A DNA stretch of 64,000 bases from positions 930,001 to 994,000 of the forward strand of contig NZ_AP022332.1 of the NCBI RefSeq assembly GCF_009936375.1, written 5' to 3'. Below the pieces are notes generated by a model. It searched no databases. It was given only the letters and a program-made list of their open reading frames with translations, and was not told the DNA's origin. Shown here piece by piece: positions 9,077-18,365 of the stretch. Origin of the DNA: Methylosinus sp. C49 (GTDB lineage: Bacteria > Pseudomonadota > Alphaproteobacteria > Rhizobiales > Beijerinckiaceae). Each line of letters begins with the position of its first letter. Position 1 is the stretch's first letter. The translations under genes were made by a program, and so were the position numbers.

Positions 9077-10053
9077 GCCGCCTCCATCGTCTTGCGCACG
9101 GCGTCGGCGATGCGCGCGACGCTCGGCAAATATTGTCCCTCGAGCCGCGCCAGCGGCATCACGACGTCATAGCCCGCGACGCGTCGCACCGGCGCTTGCA
9201 GAAAATACAGCCCACGCTCGGCGATGACGGCGGCGATCTCCGCGCCGAAGCCCGCGGTGCGCGCGGCCTCCTGCACGATGACGCAGCGGCCGGTCTTCTC
9301 GACGGATCGCAGAATAGTCTCGGCGTCGAGCGGCTTCAGCGTCGCAATGTCGATGACCTCGCAATCGACGCCTTCTCTCGCGAGAGTCTCAGCGGCGGCG
9401 AGCGCCTCATGCAGCATGCCGCCCCAGGCGATCAGCGTGACGTCGCGTCCCTCGCGTGAGACGAAGCATGTGTCGAGCGGCAGGCTCTCGCCATCGTCGA
9501 TCACCTCCTGCTTGAAGAGGCGATAGAGCCGCGTCGGCTCGAGGAAGACGACGGGATCGGGATCGCGGATGGCGGCGAGCAGCAGGCCATAGGCGCGCGC
9601 GGGCGAAGAGGGAATGACGACGCGCAGGCCGGGCGTATGCGCGAGCATGGCCTCGGGGCTTTCCGAATGATGCTCCGGCGCATGAATGCCGCCGCCATTT
9701 GGCGCGCGCAGCACCATGGGACAGCTGAGCCGCCCGCGCGTGCGATTGCGCATACGCGAGGCGTGATTGATGAGCTGATCCAGCGCCGGATAGATGAAGC
9801 CGCTGAATTGAATCTCCATCACCGGCTTCAGCCCCATCGCCGCCATGCCGACGGCGACGCCGGCGATGGCCGCCTCGGCGAGCGGCGTATCGAGAACGCG
9901 CGCCGAGCCGAAACGCTGCTGCAGGCCGAGCGTCGCGCGAAACACGCCGCCATTGACGCCGATATCCTCGCCGAGAAGCAGCACAGCGGGATCATGCTCC
10001 AGCGCATGCGCGAGCGCGCGATTGACGGCCTCGACGAGAGTGAGCTCAGCCAT
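9073..10053 (-). CDS. bkdA2: 2-oxoacid dehydrogenase E1 component, beta subunit
   Basis: A 326-residue transketolase-like beta subunit. MAELTLVEAVNRALAHALE opens the pyrimidine-binding domain; LLLGEDIGVNGGVFRAT carries the conserved Glu that activates the thiamine diphosphate; the C-terminal transketolase domain ends before residue 326. With the alpha subunit it decarboxylates the 2-oxoacid and acylates the E2 lipoyl group. The ATG at 10053 overlaps the alpha gene by eight bases; an ATG at 10062 would add three residues. It is the middle gene of a three-gene E1alpha-E1beta-E2 operon with overlaps at both junctions. Confidence 0.87.
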   Translation of the reverse strand: MAELTLVEAVNRALAHALEHDPAVLLLGEDIGVNGGVFRATLGLQQRFGSARVLDTPLAEAAIAGVAVGMAAMGLKPVMEIQFSGFIYPALDQLINHASRMRNRTRGRLSCPMVLRAPNGGGIHAPEHHSESPEAMLAHTPGLRVVIPSSPARAYGLLLAAIRDPDPVVFLEPTRLYRLFKQEVIDDGESLPLDTCFVSREGRDVTLIAWGGMLHEALAAAETLAREGVDCEVIDIATLKPLDAETILRSVEKTGRCVIVQEAARTAGFGAEIAAVIAERGLYFLQAPVRRVAGYDVVMPLARLEGQYLPSVARIADAVRKTMEAA

Positions 10054-11131
10054 GGCCGCCATCCTTCGGCGCGAAGCGCCGCGCCTCCTCATATTGATCG
10101 CGCATCGACTCCGGCAGCTGCGCGAAGAGATGATCGAACATCGCCGAGAACGCCTGCGGCGGCGTCGCGAGATAGGCGGCGACGGCGCGTTCCACCTCTT
10201 CCGCGCAATCCTTCGCGAGCGCCTTCTCCTGCTCCTCGCTCCACAATCCCTGCGCCGCGAGATATTTGCGCAGCCGCGCGATCGGCTCCTTCTCCGCCTC
10301 GCGTCGCACGATGTCGACGTCTCGATAGCGCGAGGCGTCATCCGCGGTCGTGTGGTCGCCGAGCCTGTAGCTCAGCGCCTCTATGAGCGTCGGCCCGCCG
10401 CCGTCGCGCGCTTTCTCTATCGCCGCATGCGCGACATGGCGCATGGCGATCACGTCATTGCCATCGACCTGACGTCCTTCGACGCCGGCGGCGACGGCCT
10501 TTTGCGCGAGTGTCGCGGTCGCCGATTCCATGTCGCGCGGCGTCGAGATCGCCCATTGATTATTATTGATGATGACGACGAGCGGAACGCGCCAGACCGC
10601 GGCCATGTTCAAGGCCGAATAGAAATCCCCGGTCGAAGCGCCGCCATCGCCGAGGATCGTCACCGCGACGCGCTTCTCACTCCGCAGCTTGAAGGCGTAA
10701 GCCGCGCCGGCCGCATGCGCGACCTGCGTGCCGACGGGAACGCAAATCGGAAAGTCGCTGCGCGGAACGGCGTAATCGCTGCCGCGCTCGTCGCCGCCCC
10801 AATAGACGAGATTTTCCACCATCGTCATGCCGCGCAGCAATTGCGCTCCATGATCGCGATAGGATGGCGCGAGCACATCCTCGCTGCGCATGGCCGCGCC
10901 TATGCCGACGCCGATCGCCTCCTGCCCGAGAGCGGAGGCGAAAGTGCCGAGCTTGCCGGTGCGCTGCAGAGCGATCGCTTTTCCATCATAAGCACGCGTG
11001 CGCGTCATTGCGTGATAGAGGCCGAGCAGAAGCTCGGGGTCTATCGCTTCGCGCGGCGTCGCGGGATCGAGCTCGCCCGACGCGGAGAGGAAACGAAGAA
11101 AGTCGATCTGGAAGGAGACGCCAATGGTCAT
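10046..11131 (-). CDS. bkdA1: 2-oxoacid dehydrogenase E1 component, alpha subunit
   Basis: About 361 residues. The thiamine-diphosphate/Mg2+ motif runs from GDGGASTGDFYSALN near residue 161 to the NNNQW near 190. The mobile loop YRLGDHTTADDASRYR (about 265) has the Ser/Thr arrangement of branched-chain E1alpha subunits. It decarboxylates a 2-oxoacid, most likely the leucine, isoleucine and valine oxoacids given the neighbourhood. I chose the ATG at 11131 (MTIGVSFQ, with a GAGG-rich site upstream). An ATG at 11272 would run into the divergent dehydrogenase gene. It leads the operon. Confidence 0.85.
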   Translation of the reverse strand: MTIGVSFQIDFLRFLSASGELDPATPREAIDPELLLGLYHAMTRTRAYDGKAIALQRTGKLGTFASALGQEAIGVGIGAAMRSEDVLAPSYRDHGAQLLRGMTMVENLVYWGGDERGSDYAVPRSDFPICVPVGTQVAHAAGAAYAFKLRSEKRVAVTILGDGGASTGDFYSALNMAAVWRVPLVVIINNNQWAISTPRDMESATATLAQKAVAAGVEGRQVDGNDVIAMRHVAHAAIEKARDGGGPTLIEALSYRLGDHTTADDASRYRDVDIVRREAEKEPIARLRKYLAAQGLWSEEQEKALAKDCAEEVERAVAAYLATPPQAFSAMFDHLFAQLPESMRDQYEEARRFAPKDGGHG

Positions 11132-11262
11132 CGGGCCTGCCTCGAGCTTCGTCAGAGAGACGTAAGGCGCCGCCTCGCGCTTTTCATCCGCCCTAGGGAA
11201 TTTTTTGCTGCGTGAGCCGAAGAGCGCTTGAATCGCTCGCGCGCGCGCCCAGTTCATGATCC
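11132..11262. promoter_or_regulatory. Divergent promoter region, E1alpha versus amino acid dehydrogenase
   Basis: The 131 bases between the divergent start codons at 11131 (minus) and 11263 (plus) must hold both promoters. The arrangement suggests joint control of deamination and oxoacid oxidation. I could not assign specific -35/-10 boxes or an operator. Confidence 0.4.
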
Positions 11263-12399
11263 ATGTCCGCATCGTCCCTGTCCGCGTCGTTCAAATCGGG
11301 CGCTTTCCCCTTCGTCGACGAATTCGGCCCGGCGAAGATCGTCTATGCGAGCACGCCGGGCGTCGGCCTCGAGGCGATCGTCGTCATCGACAATATCGCC
11401 GCCGGCCCCGCCATAGGCGGCGTGCGCATGGCGCCGGATGTCGGCGTCGAGGAATGTTTCCGCCTCGCGCGCGCCATGACGTTGAAGAACGCCGCCTGCG
11501 GCCTGCGCCACGGCGGCGGCAAATCCGTCATCTTCGGCGACCCTGCGATGCCGCCGCAGGAAAAGGAGCAGCTCATCCGCGCCTTCGCCAAGGCGATCGA
11601 GCCCTTGACCGATTACATCCCAGGCCCGGACATGGGCACGAACGAGACATGCATGGCCTATGTGCATGACGAGATCGGTCGTGCTGTGGGATTGCCCGCC
11701 GAGCTCGGCGGCGTTCCGCTCGATGAGATCGGCGCGACTGGCTATGGCGTCGCCATAGCCGCCGAGGCCGCCGCGCCCTTCGCCGGGCTCAAGCTCCAGG
11801 GCGCGCGCGTCGTCGTCGAAGGCTTCGGCGCCGTCGGGCGACATGCGGCGCGATTCCTTTCGCGCAAAGGCGCGATATTGGTCGGCGCTTCCGACAGCCG
11901 CGGCGCGATCTATAACGCGGCGGGACTCGACATAGAAGCATTGGCGCAAATTCGCAGCGAAGGCCGCAGCGTCGCCAGTCATGCGCGCGGCGAAGCGCTG
12001 GCGCCCGATGCGCTGCTCGTCGCGCCTTGCGACATTTTCATCCCCGCTGCGCGGCCGGATGTGCTGCGCGCCGACAATGTCGGCGGCCTGCAATGCAAGC
12101 TCGTGGTGCAGGGCGCCAATATTCCCGCGACGGCCGAGGCGGAGCGAATCATGTTCGAGCGGGGAATCGTCAGCGCGCCGGATTTCATCGCCAATGCCGG
12201 CGGCGTGATTTGCGCGTCGGTGGAATATGCCGGCGGCGACGAAAAAGCGGCCTTTGCGGCGATCGAAGAAAAAATCTCCCGCAACATGCAGGAGATCATC
12301 GCGCGCGCCTCCGTAATGCGCGTCTCGCTGCGCGACGCCGCCACTGCGCTGGTGCACGAGCGTCTGCGCAAGATGATGGCGACGCAGCGCTGGCGTTAG
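11263..12399 (+). CDS. Leu/Val/Phe/Glu-type amino acid dehydrogenase
   Basis: A 378-residue NAD(P)-dependent amino acid dehydrogenase of the Glu/Leu/Phe/Val family. The N-terminal domain has the substrate Lys at about 75 (TLKNAACG) and the catalytic Lys at about 87 (HGGGKSVI). The C-terminal Rossmann domain shows VVVEGFGAVGRHAA near 187. Length and motifs match leucine or valine dehydrogenases better than hexameric glutamate dehydrogenases (~450 residues). It reversibly deaminates the amino acid to the oxoacid, which the divergent E1/E2 operon can then oxidise. It converges with the thiolase gene, 30 bases away. Confidence 0.85.
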   Translation: MSASSLSASFKSGAFPFVDEFGPAKIVYASTPGVGLEAIVVIDNIAAGPAIGGVRMAPDVGVEECFRLARAMTLKNAACGLRHGGGKSVIFGDPAMPPQEKEQLIRAFAKAIEPLTDYIPGPDMGTNETCMAYVHDEIGRAVGLPAELGGVPLDEIGATGYGVAIAAEAAAPFAGLKLQGARVVVEGFGAVGRHAARFLSRKGAILVGASDSRGAIYNAAGLDIEALAQIRSEGRSVASHARGEALAPDALLVAPCDIFIPAARPDVLRADNVGGLQCKLVVQGANIPATAEAERIMFERGIVSAPDFIANAGGVICASVEYAGGDEKAAFAAIEEKISRNMQEIIARASVMRVSLRDAATALVHERLRKMMATQRWR

Positions 12400-12429
12400 A
12401 GTTCTATTCCGCGCTTCGCTCGAAGCACT

Positions 12430-13620
12430 CTATTTCACGATCTCTATCGCCACCGCGGCCGCCTCTCCGCCGCCGATGCAGAGCGCGGCGACGCCGCGTC
12501 TCAGCCCATATTTGCGCAGCGCCGCGAGCAGAGTGACGACGATGCGCGCGCCCGAGGCGCCGATCGGATGGCCGAGCGCGCAGGCGCCGCCATGAACATT
12601 CACTCTGTCGCGCGGCAGATCGAGCTCGCGCATCGCCGCCATGACGACGACGGCGAACGCCTCGTTGATCTCGAAGAGATCGATGCTCGACAGCGGCCAG
12701 CCGAGGCGCTCGGCGAGCTTGCGCATGGCCGAGATCGGCGCCGTCGGAAACAGATTGGGCGGCCCCGCATGCGTCGCATGCGCGTGAATGATCGCCAGCG
12801 GCGCGAGGCCGGCGCGCTCGGCGCGCTCCCGCCGCATCAAGGTCAGCGCCGCGGCGCCGTCGGAAATGGCGCTGGAATTGGCCGCCGTCACCGTGCCGCC
12901 GTCACGAAACGCAGGCTTCAATTTCGCAATCGCCTCGATCTTCGCTTTCGCCGGCAATTCATCGCGCGCGATCGTCGTCGCGTCGCGGCCCTGCGTTTCG
13001 ATCGGCGCGATCTCCCAATCGAAATCGCCCTGCTGGGCTGCACGCCGCGCGCGCTCGAGCGAGAGAGTCGCATAATCATCCTGCATTTGCCGGGTGAATT
13101 GATGCGTCGTCGCGCAATCCTCGGCGAAATCGCCCATCAGCCGGCCCTTGTCATAGGCGTCCTCGAGCCCGTCGAGAAACATGTGATCGACGAGCCTCTT
13201 ATGCCCCATGCGATAGCCTTCGCGCGCGCGCTCGAGCAGATAGGGCGCATTGCTCATGCTCTCCATGCCGCCGGCGACGATGGCGTGCGAACTGCCGGCG
13301 AGCAATTGGTCATGCGCGAGCTGAATCGCCTTCATGCCGGAGCCGCACATTTTGTTGATCGTCACGCAGCCGGCGGCTTCCGGCAGACCGGCGGCGAGCG
13401 ACGCCTGCCGCGCAGGCGCCTGGCCGAGGCCCGCTGTCAGCACGCAGCCCATGAGCACATCGTCGATCTGATCTGTCGGCGTATCGGCGCGCGCCACTGC
13501 GGCGCGAATCGCCGCGGCGCCGAGCCCCGGCGCCGAAACGCTCTTCAGCTCGCCGAGCATCGCCCCGATCGGCGTGCGCGCCGCGCCGATGATGACCACG
13601 GGATCGAAGCTCTCGCTCAT
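12430..13620 (-). CDS. Acetyl-CoA C-acyltransferase (thiolase)
   Basis: A 396-residue thiolase with all three catalytic signatures: acylated Cys at about 92 in NKMCGSGMKA, His near 351 in LGHPIGASGA, and the deprotonating Cys near 381 in CIGGGEA. It condenses two acetyl-CoA or cleaves acetoacetyl-CoA. In this cluster the likely task is splitting acetoacetyl-CoA formed from leucine, although a role in polyhydroxybutyrate synthesis is possible. The start (MSESFDPVV, ATG ending at 13620) overlaps the upstream hydrolase gene by four bases. It is the last gene of the liu-type run. Confidence 0.88.
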   Translation of the reverse strand: MSESFDPVVIIGAARTPIGAMLGELKSVSAPGLGAAAIRAAVARADTPTDQIDDVLMGCVLTAGLGQAPARQASLAAGLPEAAGCVTINKMCGSGMKAIQLAHDQLLAGSSHAIVAGGMESMSNAPYLLERAREGYRMGHKRLVDHMFLDGLEDAYDKGRLMGDFAEDCATTHQFTRQMQDDYATLSLERARRAAQQGDFDWEIAPIETQGRDATTIARDELPAKAKIEAIAKLKPAFRDGGTVTAANSSAISDGAAALTLMRRERAERAGLAPLAIIHAHATHAGPPNLFPTAPISAMRKLAERLGWPLSSIDLFEINEAFAVVVMAAMRELDLPRDRVNVHGGACALGHPIGASGARIVVTLLAALRKYGLRRGVAALCIGGGEAAAVAIEIVK

Positions 13621-14666
13621 GTCCAGGCCCGAAATTCGAGATCCGGCGGCGCGCCGCCGTCGAGCAGTTCCTTCACCGAAGCGTCGTCCACTTCCGCGAG
13701 CGTCGCCGGCGACCAATGCGGATCGCGATCCTTGTCGATGACGGCGGCACGAATGCCCTCGTAGAGATCATGCGTCGCGAGAAGATTGCAAGCCGTCCGA
13801 AATTCCTGGCGCAGGCACGCTTCGAGATTTTCTGCATCGGCGGCGCGGCGCAGCAGCTGCAACGTCACCTTCATGCTCGTCGGCGAGCGCATGGCGAGCG
13901 TAGCCGCCGCCTCGCGTGCGAATTCCGACCCCTCTGTCTCGAGCGCGGCGATGATGCGCTCGACGCACGAATGCGCCATCACGCGCCGCAGCAAAGTCTC
14001 GTGCCGCGACAAGGCGTCGAGGCCGGATGATTTGGCGAAGCGCGCCAGCAGCGACCGCAGCTCTTCCGCCTCGTTTATGTCGCTCAGCAGGGCGAGGAGC
14101 TCTGGCAGCGAGGCCGAATCCACGAGCACATCGGCGAGCCCGGCGAAGATCGCGTCATGAGGACCGACCGTCATGCCGGAAAGCGCCATAAAGCGTCCGA
14201 CGCCGCCATTGCGCGTGAGCAGCCAAGTGCCGCCGACATCTGGAATGAAGCCGATTCCCGTCTCCGGCATGGCGAGGCGCGTCCGCTCCGTGACGATGCG
14301 AAAATTGCCATGCGCGGAAAGGCCGACGCCGCCGCCCATGACGATTCCGTCCATCACCGCGACATAGGGTTTCGGAAAGGCGGCGATGCGCGCGTTCAGC
14401 CGATATTCCTCGCGCCAGAAAGTCTCATAGAGGCTGCGCTCGCCATTGCGAAGCTCATAGAGCGCGCGAATATCGCCGCCCGCGCAAAAGCCGCGCTGAC
14501 CCTCGCCCGTAACCACGACGGCCACGATCTCCCGATCGGCGCCGAAGGAGTCGAGCGCGCTGGAAAAATCGCGCACCATATTCAGCGTCAGGCTGTTCAG
14601 CGCCTTCGGCCGGTTCAACGACAGGCGCCCGACCCTGCGCGTGCGAGAGACGAGAATATCGCTCAT
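13617..14666 (-). CDS. 3-hydroxyisobutyryl-CoA hydrolase-like crotonase-fold protein
   Basis: A 349-residue crotonase-superfamily protein. FCAGGDIRALYE, MDGIVMGGGVGLSAHG and MPETGIGFIPDVGGTWLL form the oxyanion hole and catalytic Glu region in the arrangement of HIBYL-CoA hydrolases, which are longer than ordinary enoyl-CoA hydratases (~260 residues). The reaction releases 3-hydroxyisobutyrate from its CoA ester in valine breakdown. The next two valine-pathway dehydrogenases are not in this window. The gene overlaps both neighbours by four bases (ATGA), so it is co-translated with the leucine genes. Annotation as a plain enoyl-CoA hydratase would be the alternative. Confidence 0.82.
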   Translation of the reverse strand: MSDILVSRTRRVGRLSLNRPKALNSLTLNMVRDFSSALDSFGADREIVAVVVTGEGQRGFCAGGDIRALYELRNGERSLYETFWREEYRLNARIAAFPKPYVAVMDGIVMGGGVGLSAHGNFRIVTERTRLAMPETGIGFIPDVGGTWLLTRNGGVGRFMALSGMTVGPHDAIFAGLADVLVDSASLPELLALLSDINEAEELRSLLARFAKSSGLDALSRHETLLRRVMAHSCVERIIAALETEGSEFAREAAATLAMRSPTSMKVTLQLLRRAADAENLEACLRQEFRTACNLLATHDLYEGIRAAVIDKDRDPHWSPATLAEVDDASVKELLDGGAPPDLEFRAWT

Positions 14667-15583
14667 GCGCGGCGCCTCTTCTCGTGCTGGAGCAGCGATG
14701 CGCGCGCTACGCGGCTCTGCGTCTCGCGCCCGAGACTTTCACAAATGAACGATCCGGCGTCGATCAGCGCGACGAGATCGACGCCGGCTTCGATTCCCGA
14801 ATGCTCGAGCATATAGACCACATCTTCAGTCGCGACATTGCCGCTCGCACCCGGCGCGAAGGGACAGCCGCCGAGGCCGGCGACGGATGCATCGACGACG
14901 CCGACGCCCATCTCGACGCAAGCGAATATATTGGCGAGCGCCTGGCCATAGCTGTCGTGAAAATGAACCGCGATCTGCGCCAATGGAATGTCGCGTCCGA
15001 CCTCTTCCACGAGCCGCCGCGCTTGCAAAGGCGCGCCGACGCCGATCGTATCGCCGAGCGAAATCTCATGGCAGCCGAGCGCGGCGAGATCGCGGGCCAG
15101 CGTCGCGACGGCGCGTGGCGCGACCTCGCCTTCATAGGGACAGCCGAGCGCGCAGGAAATATAGCCGCGCACCGCGAGCCCCGCGCCGATCGCCGCCTCG
15201 ACGACGGGCGCATAACGCGCCAGACTCTCCGTGATCGTGCAGCCGATATTTTCTTTGGAGAAGCTCTCGCTCGCCGCGACGAAAATGGCGACGCCGCGCA
15301 CGCCGCAAGCGAGCGCTTCCTCGAGTCCGCGCCTATTGGGAATGAGAACGGAAAGATGAACATGCGGCGGCAAACGAAGATGTGCGAGCACGCGCTTCGT
15401 ATCCGCCATTTGCGGAACGCGCCTCGCCGAGACGAAGCTTCCCGCTTCTATGTCGCGCAGCCCCGCCGCGGCCAGCTTCTCGATCAGCGCGACCTTTGTC
15501 TCCATTGCAACCATCGAGCTTTCGTTCTGCAGGCCGTCGCGCGGGCCGACCTCGACGATGCGCACGCGCTGCGGAATCATCAT
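14663..15583 (-). CDS. liuE: Hydroxymethylglutaryl-CoA lyase
   Basis: About 306 residues, a TIM-barrel lyase of the HMGL-like family. VGPRDGLQNE near residue 12-21 holds the catalytic Arg/Asp; HFHDSYGQ provides metal-binding His residues; the signature GLGGCPFAPGASGNVATED carries the catalytic Cys. It cleaves HMG-CoA to acetoacetate and acetyl-CoA, the last step of leucine catabolism. The start codon overlaps the stop of the biotin subunit; two adjacent ATGs (15583 and 15580) are possible. No acetoacetyl-CoA synthetase or transferase to activate the acetoacetate lies nearby. Confidence 0.92.
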   Translation of the reverse strand: MMIPQRVRIVEVGPRDGLQNESSMVAMETKVALIEKLAAAGLRDIEAGSFVSARRVPQMADTKRVLAHLRLPPHVHLSVLIPNRRGLEEALACGVRGVAIFVAASESFSKENIGCTITESLARYAPVVEAAIGAGLAVRGYISCALGCPYEGEVAPRAVATLARDLAALGCHEISLGDTIGVGAPLQARRLVEEVGRDIPLAQIAVHFHDSYGQALANIFACVEMGVGVVDASVAGLGGCPFAPGASGNVATEDVVYMLEHSGIEAGVDLVALIDAGSFICESLGRETQSRVARASLLQHEKRRRA

Positions 15584-17568
15584 GCCGCTTCTCCCTCGGC
15601 GAAGACGATCAGCGGCTCGCCCTGCCGCACCATATCGCCGACCGCTGTCCGAACCTCCGATATGCGTCCGTCTCGCGGCGCCGACAATGCGATTTCCATC
15701 TTCATCGCCTCGAGCATGACGAGCGGCGCGCCTTTCTTCACGCTCTCGCCGACGCTGCCGAAGAGGCCGGTGACGCGCGCCGGCAGCGGCGCCGCGAGCG
15801 CCGCCTCGTCGTCGGGCTCCATGCGCGGCGGCGCGAGCGGATCGACGAGCGAAAGCTCGTGATTGCGTCCATTCCATATAATGACGAAGCCATTCGCGCG
15901 CTCGACGATCGAAAGCTTCCGCGTGACGCCGTCGATGCGCAGGCTCATGCATCCTGCGTCGCTCTCGAGCGCGACGCAATGCAGCGACTTCGGCGTTTGC
16001 AAGCGGACGGCGCCCTTGGGCAGGGGCGCGAGCGTCAAGGGAATGTCTCGCTCCTGGAATCGGACGAGCAGCTTCTGCTGCGCTGCGCCATTCAGGCGCC
16101 ATGCATCGCATGCGTCCCAAGGCGATTCCTCATAGCGCATGGCGCGAAGACCGCGGAGCCAGGCGGCGGCGCCCGCTGCGAGCACAATGGCTTCGGCGTC
16201 CTCGTCCAGCGGTTCCGTTCCCGCGAGGATAAGCTCGAGACGCCGCGGCAAAAATCCCGTGTCGATCTCGCCCGCAGCATGCGCTTCGCTGTCGAGAATT
16301 GCGCGCAGCAACAGCAGATTCGTCTCCACGCCGATGATCTCGCAATCGCGCAGCGCCGCGGCGAGCCTTGCGCGGGCGGTCTCTCGGTCTTCGCCATGCG
16401 CGACGATCTTGGCGAGCAGCGGATCGTAGAAAGGCGTTACCGCATCGCCTTCACGCACGCCGGTTTCGACACGAATAGCGCCATCCTCCCGCGGCGCGCG
16501 CCAATGCTCGAGCCGGCCGACGCAGGGCAGAAAGTCGCGCGCCGGCGTCTCCGCATAGAGCCGCGCTTCGATGGCATGTCCACGCGGCGTGATCTCCTCC
16601 TGCGGCGCGGGCAGCGGCTCGTCGGCGGCGACGCGCAGCTGCCATTCGACGAGATCGACGCCCGATATCATTTCAGTGATCGGATGCTCCACCTGGAGCC
16701 GCGTGTTCATCTCGAGAAAATAGAAGCTGTCGTCCATCACGAGAAATTCGATGGTGCCAGCGCCGATATAGGAGACCGCGCGCCCGGCGGCGAGCGCGGC
16801 CTCGCGCAAGGCGCACCTCAGCTCTGTCGAAAGGCCCGGCGCGGGCGTCTCTTCGATGATCTTCTGATGACGTCGCTGGATCGAGCAGTCACGTTCTGGG
16901 AAAGCCACGAGGGCGCCGTGCGCATCGCCGAAAATCTGCGCTTCTATATGCCGGGCGCCATCGAGCGCCTTCTCGATCAGCAGCGACTCGTCGCCGAAAG
17001 CGGAGGCCGCCTCGCGTCTCGCGCTCTCGATCGCGCCGCGCAGCTCGCCCTGCGTCGCGACACGGCGCATGCCTTTGCCGCCGCCGCCTGCCGAGGCTTT
17101 GACGAGCACGGGAAAGCCGATGCGCATCGTCGCGTCGACGAGGCTCTCCATATCTTGCGCGCTGTGGAAGCCCGGCACGATCGGCACGCCGGCGCTCTCC
17201 ATCAAAGCGCGCGCGTGCGTCTTCGAGCCCATGAGACGCATGGCTTGCGGCGTCGGTCCAATGAAGACGAGGCCGGCCTGCGCGCAACGCTCCGCGAAAT
17301 CCGCGTTCTCGGAGAGAAAGCCATAGCCGGGATGAACGGCCTGCGCGCCCGCGCGACGCGCGGCGGCGATGATCTTGTCGATTGCGAGATAGCTCTCACG
17401 CGCAGGCGCCGCGCCCAGCGGATAGGCTTCGTCAGCGAGCGCGACATGACGCGCATGCGCATCGACGTCCGAATAGACGGCGGCGGCGATGACGCCCATG
17501 CGCCTGGCCGTCGCGATCACGCGGCATGCGATCTCGCCCCGATTGGCGATGAGAATCTTACGAAACAT
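15580..17568 (-). CDS. liuD: Methylcrotonyl-CoA carboxylase, biotin-containing alpha subunit
   Basis: A 662-residue biotin-dependent carboxylase subunit. The biotin carboxylase half starts MFRKILIANRGEIACR and includes the ATP-grasp glycine loop GGGGKGMRRV and the catalytic FLEMNTRLQVEHPITEM. The C-terminal biotin-carrier domain has the biotinylated Lys at about 623 in LEAMKMEIAL. With the beta subunit it carboxylates 3-methylcrotonyl-CoA. Assignment to MCC and not propionyl-CoA carboxylase rests on neighbours (isovaleryl-CoA dehydrogenase, HMG-CoA lyase). The start overlaps the preceding hydratase gene by 11 bases. Confidence 0.9.
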   Translation of the reverse strand: MFRKILIANRGEIACRVIATARRMGVIAAAVYSDVDAHARHVALADEAYPLGAAPARESYLAIDKIIAAARRAGAQAVHPGYGFLSENADFAERCAQAGLVFIGPTPQAMRLMGSKTHARALMESAGVPIVPGFHSAQDMESLVDATMRIGFPVLVKASAGGGGKGMRRVATQGELRGAIESARREAASAFGDESLLIEKALDGARHIEAQIFGDAHGALVAFPERDCSIQRRHQKIIEETPAPGLSTELRCALREAALAAGRAVSYIGAGTIEFLVMDDSFYFLEMNTRLQVEHPITEMISGVDLVEWQLRVAADEPLPAPQEEITPRGHAIEARLYAETPARDFLPCVGRLEHWRAPREDGAIRVETGVREGDAVTPFYDPLLAKIVAHGEDRETARARLAAALRDCEIIGVETNLLLLRAILDSEAHAAGEIDTGFLPRRLELILAGTEPLDEDAEAIVLAAGAAAWLRGLRAMRYEESPWDACDAWRLNGAAQQKLLVRFQERDIPLTLAPLPKGAVRLQTPKSLHCVALESDAGCMSLRIDGVTRKLSIVERANGFVIIWNGRNHELSLVDPLAPPRMEPDDEAALAAPLPARVTGLFGSVGESVKKGAPLVMLEAMKMEIALSAPRDGRISEVRTAVGDMVRQGEPLIVFAEGEAA

Positions 17569-18358
17569 CGTCGCGATCTCGCCTCCAACAGGGGGAGCGC
17601 TTCTCGAGGAAGGCCGCGAGACCTTCTTTTCCTTCCGCCGATGCGCGTCGCGCCGCGATCCGCTGCGCTGTCTCATGCATCAGCGCTTCGTCGATCGGAC
17701 GTTCGGCAAAGAGCGCCATGGAGGCTTTCGCCTCTGCTTGCGCGCCGGGCGCGCCGGCGAGCAGCGCATCCACGATGTGCGCGAGACGCGCATCCAGCTC
17801 GGCCGCGGGAGCGATCTCGTGAACGAGGCCGAGCGCGCGCGCCTGCGTCGCGGAGATCGCTTCGGCGGTGAGAAAATAGCGTCGCGCCTGGCGCGCTCCG
17901 ATCGCGCGTTGAACATAAGGACCGATCACTGACGGCGTGAGGCCGATTCTCGCTTCGCTCAAGCAGAAGCTCGCGATATCGCTCGCCACGGCGATGTCGC
18001 AGCAGGCGACGAGCCCGACGCCGCCGCCATAGGCCGCGCCATGGACGCGCGCGAGCGTCGGCTTGGGCAGCGTGTCGAGCGCGCGCATCGCACGCGCGAG
18101 CAGAAGCGCATCCTCCTCATTGGCGCGCGGCGTGTCGGCGGCGACGCGCTTCATCCATTCTATATCTCCGCCGGCGCAAAAGGCGGGGCCGTCGCCGGCG
18201 AGCAGGAGAATGCGCGTCTGCGGATCGTTCGCGGCCCTTTCCAGAGCCGCGATGAGCTCGACGACCATCGCCTGGTCCAGCGCATTGCGCCGCTCCGCTC
18301 GTGCGAGGGTGAGCGTGGCGACGCCGCGGGAATCGAGGGACGAGCGAATAAGGGACAT
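17558..18358 (-). CDS. liuC: Methylglutaconyl-CoA hydratase (enoyl-CoA hydratase family)
   Basis: A 266-residue crotonase-fold enzyme: FCAGGDIEWMKR and VHGAAYGGGVGLVACCD form the oxyanion hole, and SEARIGLTPSVIGPYV the catalytic region. The EWMKR segment after AGGD is typical of LiuC/AtuE-type hydratases. It hydrates 3-methylglutaconyl-CoA to HMG-CoA. The start ATG at 18358 (MSLIRSSLDSRG) lies seven bases from the stop of the beta-subunit gene. It is encoded between the two carboxylase subunits, the usual liuB-C-D order. Confidence 0.87.
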   Translation of the reverse strand: MSLIRSSLDSRGVATLTLARAERRNALDQAMVVELIAALERAANDPQTRILLLAGDGPAFCAGGDIEWMKRVAADTPRANEEDALLLARAMRALDTLPKPTLARVHGAAYGGGVGLVACCDIAVASDIASFCLSEARIGLTPSVIGPYVQRAIGARQARRYFLTAEAISATQARALGLVHEIAPAAELDARLAHIVDALLAGAPGAQAEAKASMALFAERPIDEALMHETAQRIAARRASAEGKEGLAAFLEKRSPCWRRDRDDVS

Positions 18359-18365
18359 TGGCGCC

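Noticed and set aside
15382-17871. 829-codon plus-strand frame opposite the MCC alpha gene
   Set aside because: It is antisense to a well-conserved carboxylase, and its product is Arg-rich with no recognisable domain.
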